The notes under the pieces are model-generated. The model worked only from the letters and a program-made list of their open reading frames with translations, did no database searches and was not told where the DNA came from. From contig JASKMD010000026.1 of the NCBI GenBank assembly GCA_030144725.1, forward strand, positions 10,842,616-10,906,615: a DNA stretch of 64,000 nucleotides. The letters are read 5' to 3'. Position numbers and translations under genes: made by a program. This DNA comes from Haematococcus lacustris. Lineage: Eukaryota; Chlorophyta; Chlorophyceae; Chlamydomonadales; Haematococcaceae. Shown piece after piece: positions 45,582 through 55,576 of this stretch; positions within the stretch are counted from its first letter, which is position 1, and each line of letters begins with the position of its first letter.

Positions 45582-47018
45582 ATGGTTCAGGAGGTGAGCA
45601 AAAGTCGCGCTGATGGCGCTGGAGGCCGCCACTCATACAGCGCGCTTCCTCACATGATGCGCCTGCAGGGCTTGTTCAAGTTCCACCAGTACCAGGTGAC
45701 TGGGCGCCACTTGCCAACCGAGAATGAGCCCACTCCCACAGTGTATCGCATGAAAGTATGGGCCTCCGATGCCGTCCGGGCCAAGAGCAAGTTCTGGTCA
45801 GTGGCAGTCAAGTGGCATTAAATGTGCTGGTCATGCTGGGGCTGGGAGCAATGTGAGCATGGTGGGCCATCTGCTGTGAGCAGGTACTTCCTGCGAAAGC
45901 TGCGCCGCGTTAAGAAGGCAAACGGCCAGGTGCTGGCCATCAACGAGGTGTGTGCAGTACAGCCGATTGTGCCCCAGGAGGGCAGCAGGAGCGTATGTCA
46001 GCAGGTGGGTTGTCATCCACCTTCCTGCAGATCTTTGAGCGCAAGCCTACCACAGTCAAGAACTTTGGCATCTGGGTACGATACCAGTCCCGCACCGGCT
46101 ACCACAACATGTACAAGGAATACCGCGACGTCACGCTCAACGGTGCAGTGGGCCAGCTGTACCAGGAGATGGCGTCCCGCCACCGTGTGCGCTTCCCATG
46201 CATCCAGATCATCAAGACAGCCACGGTGCCAGCAGCAGCGTGCAAGCGTGCAAATACTCAACAGGTGGGCAGCTTGGTCGGGGCAGGGCGTGTGGCTGTG
46301 GCTGCCATTGTCACTGCTGTAAATTGTAGCTGCTAAGCAAAGCTACCTTGGTCATTTGCTGGTGACAGCTGTCTTTGCCATGCAGTGCTGCTGCTCTATG
46401 ATCAGCAGCGGGGTTTGCTAGAGGTGATGACATCGCCGCTACTACAGGCAGCTCCTGGTGTACAGCTGTTAAGCTCACCAGGCCCTTTCCTGCTACTGCA
46501 GCCGTGGCTGTGTGTGCAGAACTGACCAGCTAGGCGTGCACAGGACCGCTGCCAGTTTCACCGCCCCCTGTGACAGTCATAGAGGGGCAGCACTCACTGA
46601 TGGCATTATGTATACAGCTGGCACCAGCTCGAGAGTACCCCATACATCATTAGCCAACAGGTGCTGACCCTGAGCTTGTAGTCGCAGCTGCTATCCTTCA
46701 GCGCTACCCACTCTGGTATGGACACAGCATGACAGGGTAGCGCCAGCATGCAGGGATAATGCATGCAGGCATCTGACACTTATGTCTGGTAGACCAGAGA
46801 GGCTGCGCAGGTGTGGGGGTAGGGGTGAGGTTCTGGGAAGGGATCTGAATGAGAGCTGCATTGGGCCTAGTGCTGACTGGCGCATGTGGTGCTGCTCATG
46901 GCTGCAGTTCCTAAACTCCAAGATCAGCTTCCCTCTGACACGCAAGGTGGTGCGTGCCAGCCGCCCTGAGCTCAAGACGTTGTACAAGGCTAGCCGCCCC
47001 ACTGTGGCCATGTATTAG
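45582..47018 (+). CDS. RPL18A: 60S ribosomal protein L18a (eL20)
   Basis: A structural protein of the large cytosolic ribosomal subunit. Five exons join in phase to a complete 182-aa protein: 45582-45593, 45669-45796, 45884-45947, 46031-46264, 46908-47018 (TAG). Exon 1 encodes only MVQE; exon 2 begins [18 protein letters not shown]. Very conserved stretches include [78 protein letters not shown] and [14 protein letters not shown]. The length matches the family (about 176-180 aa). ATG 45582 is chosen because the Met-Val start and the immediate donor GTGAGC fit algal orthologues. Confidence 0.97.
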
Positions 47019-47530
47019 TCTGGGCAACCGGCTATACACAGCCTGTGTGCCCTCAGAGCCCGTGTTACATCTTGGTGGAGCAGGAGGGTTGCTGGGGTCA
47101 GAAACTGTAAGATGAAACTCATCTGAGACGGCGCGACACATCTGTTTGTCATCGGCCAGCAGTTCACCACAGCTGGGTAGGGCCTCAAGTGTCTATTGAG
47201 CGGGCTCAGGTGTAAGAGGACTTTGTGAAGTGCTCCACGAGCGGCCCGTGCACGCATGCTGCATCCAGGGACCGGGAACACTGCTGTGCGGGTCAGCCAG
47301 TTGCAAGGTTGCATGTGTATGACTCCCGGTAGTGCAAGCAGCAGGGCCGTGACTATACGACGTCTTCTTACGAAAGTAAAGATGTAGTCGTAGTCGTATT
47401 GTGTTTTCTATCACCAACATGTCTCTTGTACATGGGTTTTGAAGCAGTCAATGGAGCTGACCGGAGCCCGGATGCCTCAAGCAACATGCCACCAGCAATA
47501 TGCCTCAAGCAACATGACAGGCTGGCCAGC
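47019..47530. other. Convergent 3' intergenic region
   Basis: Lies between the RPL18A stop and the stop of the unrecognised minus-strand gene. Apart from the poly(A) signal nothing was recognised. Confidence 0.6.
47106..47110 (+). terminator. TGTAA poly(A) signal, RPL18A
   Basis: TGTAA is 88 bp after the TAG stop, followed by GATGAAAC. Confidence 0.6.
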
Positions 47531-48443
47531 TCAAGGCTCACTCACCTCACTGTCCCTGGGCCCGGCCACACCATTCCTGAACCTGGTCAAAGAGGTGATG
47601 TCCGCTGGCAGCATGCCAGCGGCCCGCATCAGGCCATAGATGGCCCGGGTGTCCAGCTTGATGTGATGCGCCTTGCAGCTGCAGCTGGGTGTGATAGCAA
47701 AGGGGGAGGGTGGGCGGTAGGGCCTGGAGTTGGGCTGCCCCCCAAGTGCCTGCCAGTCTGCCCAGTCAGCCTGCCAGCTGACGTGGGCAGCCTCCAGCTG
47801 CCTGCTGGTGTCCACTGCATGACGCAGCAGGCTGCCCCGGTTGACCCTCATCTGCCGCCATGCTTTGTTCACCACCACCCCCTGACCCACCCCCAGCAAC
47901 CTCCGCTGCCTGGCCACCTCATACCGCATGGCCTCAGTAGGCACCACCCCACCCTGACCCTGACCCTGACCCTCTAGCCAGGTCACCACCTTCCCCCGCA
48001 CACTCCGCACCACCCAGCTGCGCTGACGCTCAGTCCAGGCTGGACTGCCATCCACGGGCAGCCCAAAGCGGCGCTGGTGCTCGTGTGAGCCAGCGATGAC
48101 CCTGGCTCCAGCCAGAGCCACCGCTTGCCCAACTCTGCGCTTAAATAGCTCGGTGAGGCTGTTGGCAAAGCTAGTTTCCAGCTTCTGTCCCACATCGTCT
48201 ACGGTGTTGGAGTCGTGCGGATAGCGAGGTATTGCGTCGAGCTCGTCACCGATGGTCGGGTACGCGGCCAGCACAGCCACCACAGCAGCGCTGGGCCGAG
48301 AGTTCAATCCAGGAGGAGGCACACCGCGGCCGAGCTGCAGGTACAGGTTGCGCTCCGCAAAGTCCGGGATGTCCGCGTCCTCAGCAGGGATTTCCTCTAA
48401 GAGCTCGTACAGGCCATCCGCAAGTACAGTGACGCGTGTGAAG
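47531..48443 (-). pseudogene. Unrecognised gene, 3' part (split by a retrotransposon)
   Basis: This holds the C-terminal part of the gene that starts at 55308. The shared 563 bp at 47881-48443 equals 54507-55069, and the frame agrees (offset 6,626 bp, same reading frame relative to each ORF). Beyond the shared part it adds about 116 codons ending ...DSEVSEP. Without the insertion the two parts form one frame of about 383 aa. No domain was recognised; Trp, Arg and Gln are frequent (SWVVRSVRGKVVTWLEGQ, RRLLGVGQG). Upstream of 48443 the frame runs into the terminal repeat of the Ty3 element. Confidence 0.55.
47881..48443. repeat. 563-bp duplicated host segment, copy 1
   Basis: Identical by eye to 54507-55069. 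The two copies flank the Ty3/gypsy element in direct orientation. Copy 1 continues into the 3' part of the split gene, copy 2 into the 5' part. Confidence 0.9.
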
Positions 48444-48465
48444 TTGGCTCTGTACGGCTTGTTAC

Positions 48466-49160
48466 TAGGGTGCGGTTCCTCCGCTTAATATTAACTTAAT
48501 AGCTTAATTAAATTAAGGCCGGTCGTATTAAGCCCCTTAAGTGTATTAAGTGGCTTCTTTTTGACCCACACTGCTATGAGTGCAGCTGTGCGACCCCAGC
48601 GCACGGGTCGCAACCGTAATCGCCTCACATTGGCACTTTCAGCCGGCAGGCACGCGGGCAGGCAGCAACATATGCCAACAAGCCGTAGTGGCTCCGAAAT
48701 AGCTGTATTACAGCAAAACGGCTATGACTGGGTCGTTGGGGCCCGGTCCCGCAGTGGACCGCGACCAAGTTGCACAAAGACGCGATTTAGTTGGTGTTGC
48801 ATCTGCGTACCCAGCAAAGGCCAATGGTGTGGTTCTTAAGCACAAACGATGCGGGTTGAGCAAAGTTGCTCTCTAGTAGTGCACAAATGGTAATACCGCG
48901 AGCAAACACTAAACGACTGTGTGCTTGTGCGTGTAGTGAGGAATAGCTATCGCGTACCCAGTAAAGGGGTCGATGCACTTTTTAGGCAGGACCACGCCGC
49001 GGGCCCGCAGTGGGGTTACATCAAGCAAGGGGTAGAGCCACGAAGGGTAAAGCGAGAGGGTTAGAAAAAGAGAGTCACCAGCGCTTAATATTAAGTGGTA
49101 GTAAGCGACTTAATACTTAATATGACGCTTAATTAAACTTAATTAAGGAACCGCTCCCTA
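48466..49160. mobile_element. hAT-type MITE, 695 bp
   Basis: Terminal inverted repeats TAGGGTGCGGTTCC and TAGGGAGCGGTTCC (one mismatch) and an 8-bp target-site duplication CTTGTTAC at 48458-48465 and 49161-49168. The subterminal regions are rich in TTAATATTAA and CTTAATTAA. No transposase is encoded. TIR start and 8-bp duplication are typical of hAT elements. It is nested in the 3' terminal repeat of the Ty3 element, so it is the younger insertion. Confidence 0.88.
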
Positions 49161-49770
49161 CTTGTTACCTAGCCGTTCCTCAAACAGAAAAGGTAGCTGC
49201 AGCCTTCCAGGCTGTACCTCCGCAACATCCGGTGGTGCATCCATAGCCCCATAGCCGTTCTCCTACACCCAGAGTTGGCCTCAAACATAGGCACAAGATC
49301 AAGAGCTTCTCCCAGGCCAAGTCCGCCTAAACAACAGTTGCAACACTTCGGCTTGCACCTCGGCATTTCGGCTTGCACGCTCCTGAGTCACGCATCTTCT
49401 TCGCACTGAGCCATCACCGGCCTCTCGGCGACTACTGTCACCTCCATCGCCACTCTCGCAGAATAAACCTCCGCCGACTGGTTGTACCGCACAAAGGCTC
49501 ATTAGCCACTGGTTTCAGGCTCTCTAGCCTCTTCGCTCAGCTCAGAGCCCACACACAGCCGTCGCTTCGCGACAATTCCACAACTGGCGCACTACAGCCA
49601 GTTCCGACTCAACCGCGTTTACACACGCCAACCAGAACGTCCTCTGCCGCTCATCCTCAGGCAGATACGTGGCAAATAGATCCAGTCGGACGGCATCGGT
49701 CGGAAACCAACTGTTGCGTGATGAGTGGCGATGACTGAGTTCTCCGTGACAGACTGGGCGTTGTCAGGAA

Positions 49771-49866
49771 GTCTGCCCGGGAATCGAACCCGGCCTCAGA
49801 TCACCTCACCACATCACACTTCTCACAGGGGAGATCCAGATCTCTCAACCGGCATTAGCTTAGCCT
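49771..49866 (-). other. tRNA-like Pol III promoter motifs in terminal repeat
   Basis: On the minus strand: GGCTAAGCTAATGCCGGTTG (A-box like, near 49847-49866), then about 60 nt later CCGGGTTCGATTCCCGG (49777-49793), a perfect T-arm with 5-bp stem and B box. The tRNA acceptor stem cannot form, so it is not a functional tRNA gene. The same sequence is at about 54394-54489 in the other repeat. Confidence 0.6.
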
Positions 49867-50008
49867 TACATGGTCACGTAACATTCCCCCCCACCTGGCT
49901 CATCTGTCCTCAGCTGACCACTGTGGTGTTGCCCCGCTCAGGCACGTTGTGCCATCACTCGCGCCCACACTAGCGCTAGGTGTCTGAGTTCCAACCATGC
50001 CTCTACCA

Positions 50009-50305
50009 TCAGGCCTGGGCCTCAGCTTCAACATCATCCTTAGCTCCAGCCTCGCCATCAGCCGCCTCCTCAGCCTCGGCACTCAGGTTATGCTCTGTCA
50101 GGTACCTGGCCAACAGCTCTTGGCAGCCCACCAGCTGAGTGCTCAACTCCCATGTGTTATGCTCGTCACCGTGTCCTTGCCACTTGACCAGGAACTCAAG
50201 CCTTCTCTTCGTGCACTTGCCCTTGCGCTTGCCTTTGTTGGGCTCCAGCCTGTGGCCCACCACCTTCTCTACTGTGTATTGGGGCTCTCCATCCAGCCAC
50301 TGCAC
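50009..50305 (-). pseudogene. Chromodomain at the C-terminus of Ty3 integrase
   Basis: Reads YTVEKVVGHRL, RRLEFLVKWQGHGDEHNTWE and LLARYL, the aromatic-cage chromodomain pattern that targets chromoviruses to modified histones. It is in the same frame as the integrase but separated from it by a TGA at 50315-50317. Confidence 0.85.
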
Positions 50306-50314
50306 AGGAGGTGG

Positions 50315-51409
50315 TCAAGCCAGCCCAGGCACTGCCCCTGAAGCATCCGTGCGATAGGGCTTCACCAAGGACACATGAAACACGTTGTGGAGTCGAGACC
50401 ACTCATCTGGCAGCCACAGCTTCACAGCTGCCTTGCCTACCATGTACTGCACACTGAACGGGCCCACATAGCGAGGCTTTAGCTTACGGACTCCAGGCTG
50501 GTTAGCCTTACCCCTCATGTTCTGTGTGCTCAGCAGCACCATGTCACCAGGCAGGTAAAGTGCCTCACGCCGTTTGTTATCCTGATATGACTTCATGCGC
50601 TTCTGCGCCCGCACTAGGCACTGCCTCGCCTGCTCAACCGCCTTCTTCATGCCCTCGACAAATTCGTGCGCCTGCGGCACCTTCTGCGGCAGGTCGAGCA
50701 GCTCAGCCAGCCGCGGATGATAGCCATAATTCAGGTAGAAGGGCGTACTGCGGACCGACTCCTGCCAGGCATTGTTGATGGCGAACTCCACCAGAGGTAA
50801 GTACTCCGCCCAGTCCCGCTGGTCAGGCCTGATGAAGTGCCTCAGCATTTCCTCAATTACCCGGTTAACACGCTCTGTTTGGCCATCTGTTTCAGGGTGG
50901 TAGGCGCTGGATAGGTTCACCTGGACCTGGAGCAGCTTGGTAACCTCAGCCCAAAACTTGTTGTGGAACTGGGGTCCTCTGTCACTGACCACACTCCTCG
51001 GCATCCCGTGCTCGAGGAACAGCTTGGCATACTGTGTGGCAGTCATGCTCTCCCAGGTCTTTACCAGGTGTACCATCTTTGTTAGTCTGTCCACAAACAC
51101 TAATATTGAGTCTTATTTGTTGGGCCCACTTGCAGGAAACTTCACTATGAGGTCCATTGACACGCTGTCCCATGGTCTCTCAGGTATGGGCAGCGGCTGC
51201 AGCAGGCCAGCAGGCTTCTTGGCACTTGACTTGTTCACTTGGCACGAGTGGCAGCTGCGCACATAGCTCATCCGCAGCGCAGCGTCATCGGGAACCACCA
51301 CTCTGCCCCACTCAATCAGCCACAGCCCCTCATGCTGGTACAGATGCGATGTGAAGGCCTCATCAGCAAAGCGTGTGTCAGCCGTATAGGCTTGCTTAAT
51401 TGCCTGCAT
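50315..51409 (-). pseudogene. Ty3 integrase, deleted zinc-binding part and internal stop
   Basis: The core has MDLIVKFP, SDRGPQFHNKFWAE and ETDGQTERVN, the D,D-35-E residues. The N-terminal HHCC domain keeps only YVRSCHSCQ: the part with both His and the YWWP-like motif, about 35 residues, is missing between PDDAALR and MSYVRSC. An in-frame TAA at 51113-51115 separates SGPNK from DSILVFVDRL. Integration in cis is therefore not possible. Confidence 0.85.
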
Positions 51410-51478
51410 TAGGGTTAAGGGACCCGACTCAGTTGTGGACTGCTCGTCATCACCTTGTTTGTTTGATTTGTTTTGTGA

Positions 51479-51994
51479 CTATGTTGTTTGTTGTTGCTGC
51501 CGCAGGGATTCCCCCCCACCTGGCTGCGCCCCCTTTTTATGTGTACTTGTCATTCTTGCCTGGCCAGGCGTATGGGCAGCAGCCAAATCATCTGGTGGGA
51601 CCAGCTGGTTTGCTCTTTGGGCAGCCTCCCGGGCAGCCACCTGCCCCAGCTCAGCATTCTCTCGCAGCCGGGCAGCAGTGCGGCGTGTAGTTATGGCGTA
51701 GACTGGCCTTTCAGCCCGGGAGCTTAGCGTCATGATCACAGTCATGGCGTCTTCAGAGTCAGCATTTTGTGGTGATGATGAGCTTGTTAGCGCCACCTCA
51801 TTGGCCAGAGCGGGGTTACGGCTGATAGGGTCAGCCACATTAGTTGCACCGGGTATGTACTTGATCTCATACTTGTAGCGTGATAGCTCTTCCATCCATC
51901 TGACCTGCCGCCTCGACAAGTTGGGCTGTGTTTGCAGGTAGATGAGGGGATTGTGATCAGTCAGGATTGTGCTCCATCCAAATAACACCTCCAC
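51479..51994 (-). pseudogene. Ty3 RNase H C-terminal part and linker
   Basis: Reads ILTDHNPLIYLQTQPNLSRR and RYKYEIKYIPGATNVADPIS, the end of the RNase H domain. It is one frame off the upstream part; the break is near 51968. A TAG at 51479-51481 stops the frame before the integrase. Confidence 0.85.
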
Positions 51995-53613
51995 TCTCTG
52001 ACTGCTCTGATGATACCCAGCAGCTCTTGCTCTCCAGTGGCATAGCGCGTCTCGGCTGGGGACATCTTTTTACTTGTGTAAGCAATTGGTCTGCCATCTT
52101 GCATCAGCACCCCTCCGGTGCCTACCAGCGACGCATCGGTGCACACTACAAAAGGCTTGCTGAAGTCAGGCAGAGCCAGCACAGGAGCAGAGCAGAGCGC
52201 CTCTTTCAGGGCATTAAAAGCTTCCAGCTCAGCCCCCCCAAAGTGTTCCCAGTCATACGCAGCAGCCACTTGCTTGCTGGTCAAGTTCGTCAACGGTGCA
52301 GCCAGAGAGCTGAAGTTTGATATGAACCGCCTGAAGTAGTTTGCCAGCCCCAGGAAAGCCTGCAGGTCTTTTAGGTTGCGCGGCGTCGGCCATTCTTTCA
52401 CGACTTGCACTTTCGCAGGGTCGACAGCAATGCCTTTGCTGCCCACGATGTGGCCCAGGAACGCCAGCTGCGTTCTGTTGAACTCGCACTTTGCCAGTTT
52501 GGCGTAGAACTTGTTTTCTCGCATGAGCTGCAGGACTTGCCTCAGGTGCTGCACATGCTCCTCAGGGGTGTTGCTCATCACCAGAATGTCATCAATGTAC
52601 ACCAACACACACTCATTGATCAAAGGCTTGAATACGTTATCCATCATCCGTTGGAACGTAGCAGGAGCGTTGGTTAGCCCAAAACAGAGCACCTTGAACT
52701 GGAACTGGCCCATTGGCGTCAAGAAGGCAGTCTTAGGCACATCCTCCTCTGTGATCCTGATCTGGTGGTACCCAGACTGCAGGTCAAGGGAGCTGAACAC
52801 CCTCTTGCCAGCCAGTTTGTCAAACAGGTCGTCAATCCTTGGTAGGGGGTACCTGTCCCTCACTGTTAATTTGTTGAGAGCACGGTAATCAATACACATC
52901 TTCAGGCTCCCATCTTTCTTTTGCACAAATAGGATTGGTGCCCCGTATGGGCTGCTGCTTGGCTCAACCAACCCTTTGGCCAGCAGCTCAGCCACCTGCT
53001 TCTTCACCTCAGCCTCCTCTCTAGGGCTGAGCTTGTACATACGTTTGTAGGGAGGTTCAGCCCCGGGTGGTGTCCTGATTGTGTGCCCCACTGGCCTGTC
53101 AGGGGGCAACCCCGGTGGCATGTCCCCAAACACATCAGCATACTCAGATAGCAACCCATCTAGCACTGCTTGTGGCACTAGCCAGGGGTCCTGCTCAGCC
53201 TTCGTGCTCTGCTCACTGCATCCAGCCACTGCAGCTGCCAAGCTGCCCTGGTGCCAGCCCTCCTGGTCGCCAGCATCGCCAGGTTTCACTAGCATCAGCC
53301 AGCTACTGCAGCCTTTCCGCAGTTGTCGCACGGCCTGGCCCGGACTGAGCAGCTTAATTTCGGCTGCGCTTTCCCACTGCTCCTTCATAGCAGCCACAGC
53401 CGCAAACCCAGGCAGGTGCTTTGGTTGCAGTGCGAACAGGTTTACAGGCTTCCCCGACTCTCCGAGTGCCTCAAACAGCGTGCACACCCCGTGCTTAACC
53501 TTCAGCACTGCATTGTGCTCGTGCATCCAATCGACACTAATCAGGTCGACACCGTTGAGCATTCCTGGCATGACCAATTTGTCTTGCTTTTTTGCACCTC
53601 CAGCAGGCCACAA
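51961..53613 (-). pseudogene. Ty3 reverse transcriptase and RNase H
   Basis: A 550-aa open stretch. RT motifs: YKLSPREEAEVKKQVAELL, KKDGSLKMCIDYRALNKLT, YPLPRIDDLFDKLAG, FSSLDLQSGYHQIRI, FGLTNAPATFQRMM and the catalytic VYIDDILVMS (YIDD near residue 339). RNase H follows with CTDASLVGTGGVLMQ and SAETRYATGEQELL-like ETRYATGEQELLGI. The start at 53613 is only where the frame opens; protease sequence (LISVDWMHEHNAVL) is at its beginning. Confidence 0.92.
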
Positions 53614-53867
53614 CGCCGTTCAGTAATCACCACAGGCTGATTGGTTGCGGTCAGCACTCTCAGGGGTTCCATCATGATCTTCCTTTGCAGTGCAGCAGGG
53701 TTAACATTGCCTTCATGTCTTTCCAGCCACTCCTTGCTGATTATGGTGCAACTGGCACCTGTGTCAAGCATGGCTCTGTACGGCTTGTTACCTAGCCGTC
53801 CCTCAAACAGAAAAGGTAGCTGCAGCCTTCCAGGCTGTACCTCCGCAACATCCGGTGGTGCATCCAT
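53541..53867 (-). pseudogene. Ty3 aspartic protease, N-terminal part
   Basis: Reads LPFLFEGRLGNKPYRAMLDT then GASCTIISKEWL, with the catalytic DTGA. The codons before MLDTG lie inside the terminal repeat. The frame leaves the pol frame near 53590 at a run of six A (GTGCAAAAAAGC): a frameshift mutation or, less likely, a programmed slip site. Confidence 0.85.
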
Positions 53868-54506
53868 AGCCCCATAGCCGTTCTCCTACACCCAGAGTTG
53901 GCCTCAAACATAGGCACAAGATCAAGAGCTTCTCCCAGGCCAAGTCCGCCTAAACAACAGTTGCAACACTTCGGCTTGCACCTCGGCATTTCGGCTTGCA
54001 CGCTCCTGAGTCACGCATCTTCTTCGCACTGAGCCATCACCGGCCTCTCGGCGACTACTGTCACCTCCATCGCCACTCTCGCAGAATAAACCTCCGCCGA
54101 CTGGTTGTACCGCACAAAGGCTCATTAGCCACTGGTTTCAGGCTCTCTAGCCTCTTCGCTCAGCTCAGAGCCCACACACAGCCGTCGCTTCGCGACAATT
54201 CCACAACTGGCGCACTACAGCCAGTTCCGACTCAACCGCGTTTACACACGCCAACCAGAACGTCCTCTGCCGCTCATCCTCAGGCAGATACGTGGCAAAT
54301 AGATCCAGTCGGACGGCATCGGTCGGAAACCAACTGTTGCGTGATGAGTGGCGATGACTGAGTTCTCCGTGACAGACTGGGCGTTGTCAGGAAGTCTGCC
54401 CGGGAATCGAACCCGGCCTCAGATCACCTCACCACATCACACTTCTCACAGGGGAGATCCAGATCTCTCAACCGGCATTAGCTTAGCCTTACATGGTCAC
54501 GTAACA
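53771..54506 (-). repeat. Terminal repeat (5' LTR position)
   Basis: 736 bp, intact; same sequence as the MITE-split copy. On the coding strand it starts TGTTACGTGACC and is followed directly by the DTGA protease codons. Confidence 0.85.
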
Positions 54507-55069
54507 CCTGACCCACCCCCAGCAACCTCCGCTGCCTGGCCACCTCATACCGCATGGCCTCAGTAGGCACCACCCCACCCTGACCCTGACCCTGACCCTC
54601 TAGCCAGGTCACCACCTTCCCCCGCACACTCCGCACCACCCAGCTGCGCTGACGCTCAGTCCAGGCTGGACTGCCATCCACGGGCAGCCCAAAGCGGCGC
54701 TGGTGCTCGTGTGAGCCAGCGATGACCCTGGCTCCAGCCAGAGCCACCGCTTGCCCAACTCTGCGCTTAAATAGCTCGGTGAGGCTGTTGGCAAAGCTAG
54801 TTTCCAGCTTCTGTCCCACATCGTCTACGGTGTTGGAGTCGTGCGGATAGCGAGGTATTGCGTCGAGCTCGTCACCGATGGTCGGGTACGCGGCCAGCAC
54901 AGCCACCACAGCAGCGCTGGGCCGAGAGTTCAATCCAGGAGGAGGCACACCGCGGCCGAGCTGCAGGTACAGGTTGCGCTCCGCAAAGTCCGGGATGTCC
55001 GCGTCCTCAGCAGGGATTTCCTCTAAGAGCTCGTACAGGCCATCCGCAAGTACAGTGACGCGTGTGAAG
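54507..55069. repeat. 563-bp duplicated host segment, copy 2
   Basis: The counterpart of 47881-48443. It is continuous with the 5' part of the split gene on its right. Confidence 0.9.
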
Positions 55070-55308
55070 GAGTCGCGCACCATGAGGCCCAGCAGCAAGC
55101 TGGCGATCAGCGCCCTCTTGCTGCAGGCCTCCACCCAAGCCTCGATTTGCGTGACGAGCCGCGCCTCCACCACTTCGGACGGCACGACCGCGCCCTCCTC
55201 TAACCCCGCAGCGGCCACACCCCTCATCAAGGTATGCCGTTTGACCTTCTTTGCGTGCCATGTGTTATTGTGGTTGTTGGCCCAGTGCGCTGCACCGTTG
55301 GCCTGCAT
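54507..55308 (-). pseudogene. Unrecognised gene, 5' part (split by a retrotransposon)
   Basis: An ORF from ATG 55308 beginning MQANGAAHWANNHNNTWHAK, with VVEARLVTQIEAWVEACSKR, LYELLEEIPAEDADIPDFAE and DSNTVDDVGQKLETSFANSL. After 54507 the frame enters the terminal repeat and stops within about 10 codons. No known domain was recognised; it could be a host protein or belong to another mobile element. The start is 268 bp from that of the NEK-type kinase, in divergent orientation. Confidence 0.55.
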
Positions 55309-55576
55309 GTCTGGGCGGCGTGTCGGCCTGACGGTCTACCTAACTGTCCGAGGCATTACGATTACGTTTACGCTGTCTGTTTCGCTGCATTTTTCTAACT
55401 CGCTTCGCTAACTGTGGCGCTAAATGCCTTCGTAAATGTACTGGTTTTCCTGTTTTTTTCCTGTTTTCCTGTTTTCTATGTTTTTTACATGGGCGGAGCG
55501 TTCATGGCGTATCATATGCCGTGAGGATCAGTTCAGGCGCGAGAGTCGCGAGCCCATTTCAGGATGCCGTGAGGAT
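55309..55576. promoter_or_regulatory. Divergent 5' region, split gene / NEK-type kinase
   Basis: 268 bp between two divergent start codons. It is T-rich near 55440-55490 (CTGTTTTTTTCCTG). Promoter role is inferred from position only. Confidence 0.35.

Larger units (their letters stand above)
48445..49883 (-). repeat. Terminal repeat (3' LTR position), interrupted by MITE
   Basis: 736 bp once the 695-bp MITE and the 8-bp target duplication are removed, matching 53771-54506; I noted one substitution near the end (GTTCC versus GTCCC after CTAGCC). Confidence 0.85.
48445..54506 (-). mobile_element. Ty3/gypsy chromovirus, decayed, with nested MITE
   Basis: Terminal direct repeats of 736 bp (48445-49883 without the MITE and its duplicated target; 53771-54506) flank a pol region in the order protease, reverse transcriptase, RNase H, integrase, chromodomain, which defines a chromovirus. 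The repeats begin TGTTACGTGACC and end in CAGAGCCA on the coding strand, so TG...CA. They differ by very few bases, so insertion is recent, yet pol carries two frameshifts, three in-frame stops and an integrase deletion, so it is non-autonomous. I see no gag and no tRNA primer site after the 5' repeat. Flanks are not a short target duplication but the 563-bp host segments. Confidence 0.85.

Noticed and set aside
49169..49738. Several 60-120-aa ORFs repeated at 53792-54361
   Set aside because: They are the same ORFs in the two terminal repeats and show no conserved domain.
49771..49866. Functional tRNA gene
   Set aside because: The T-arm is perfect, but no acceptor stem or cloverleaf forms, and it is part of a repeat.
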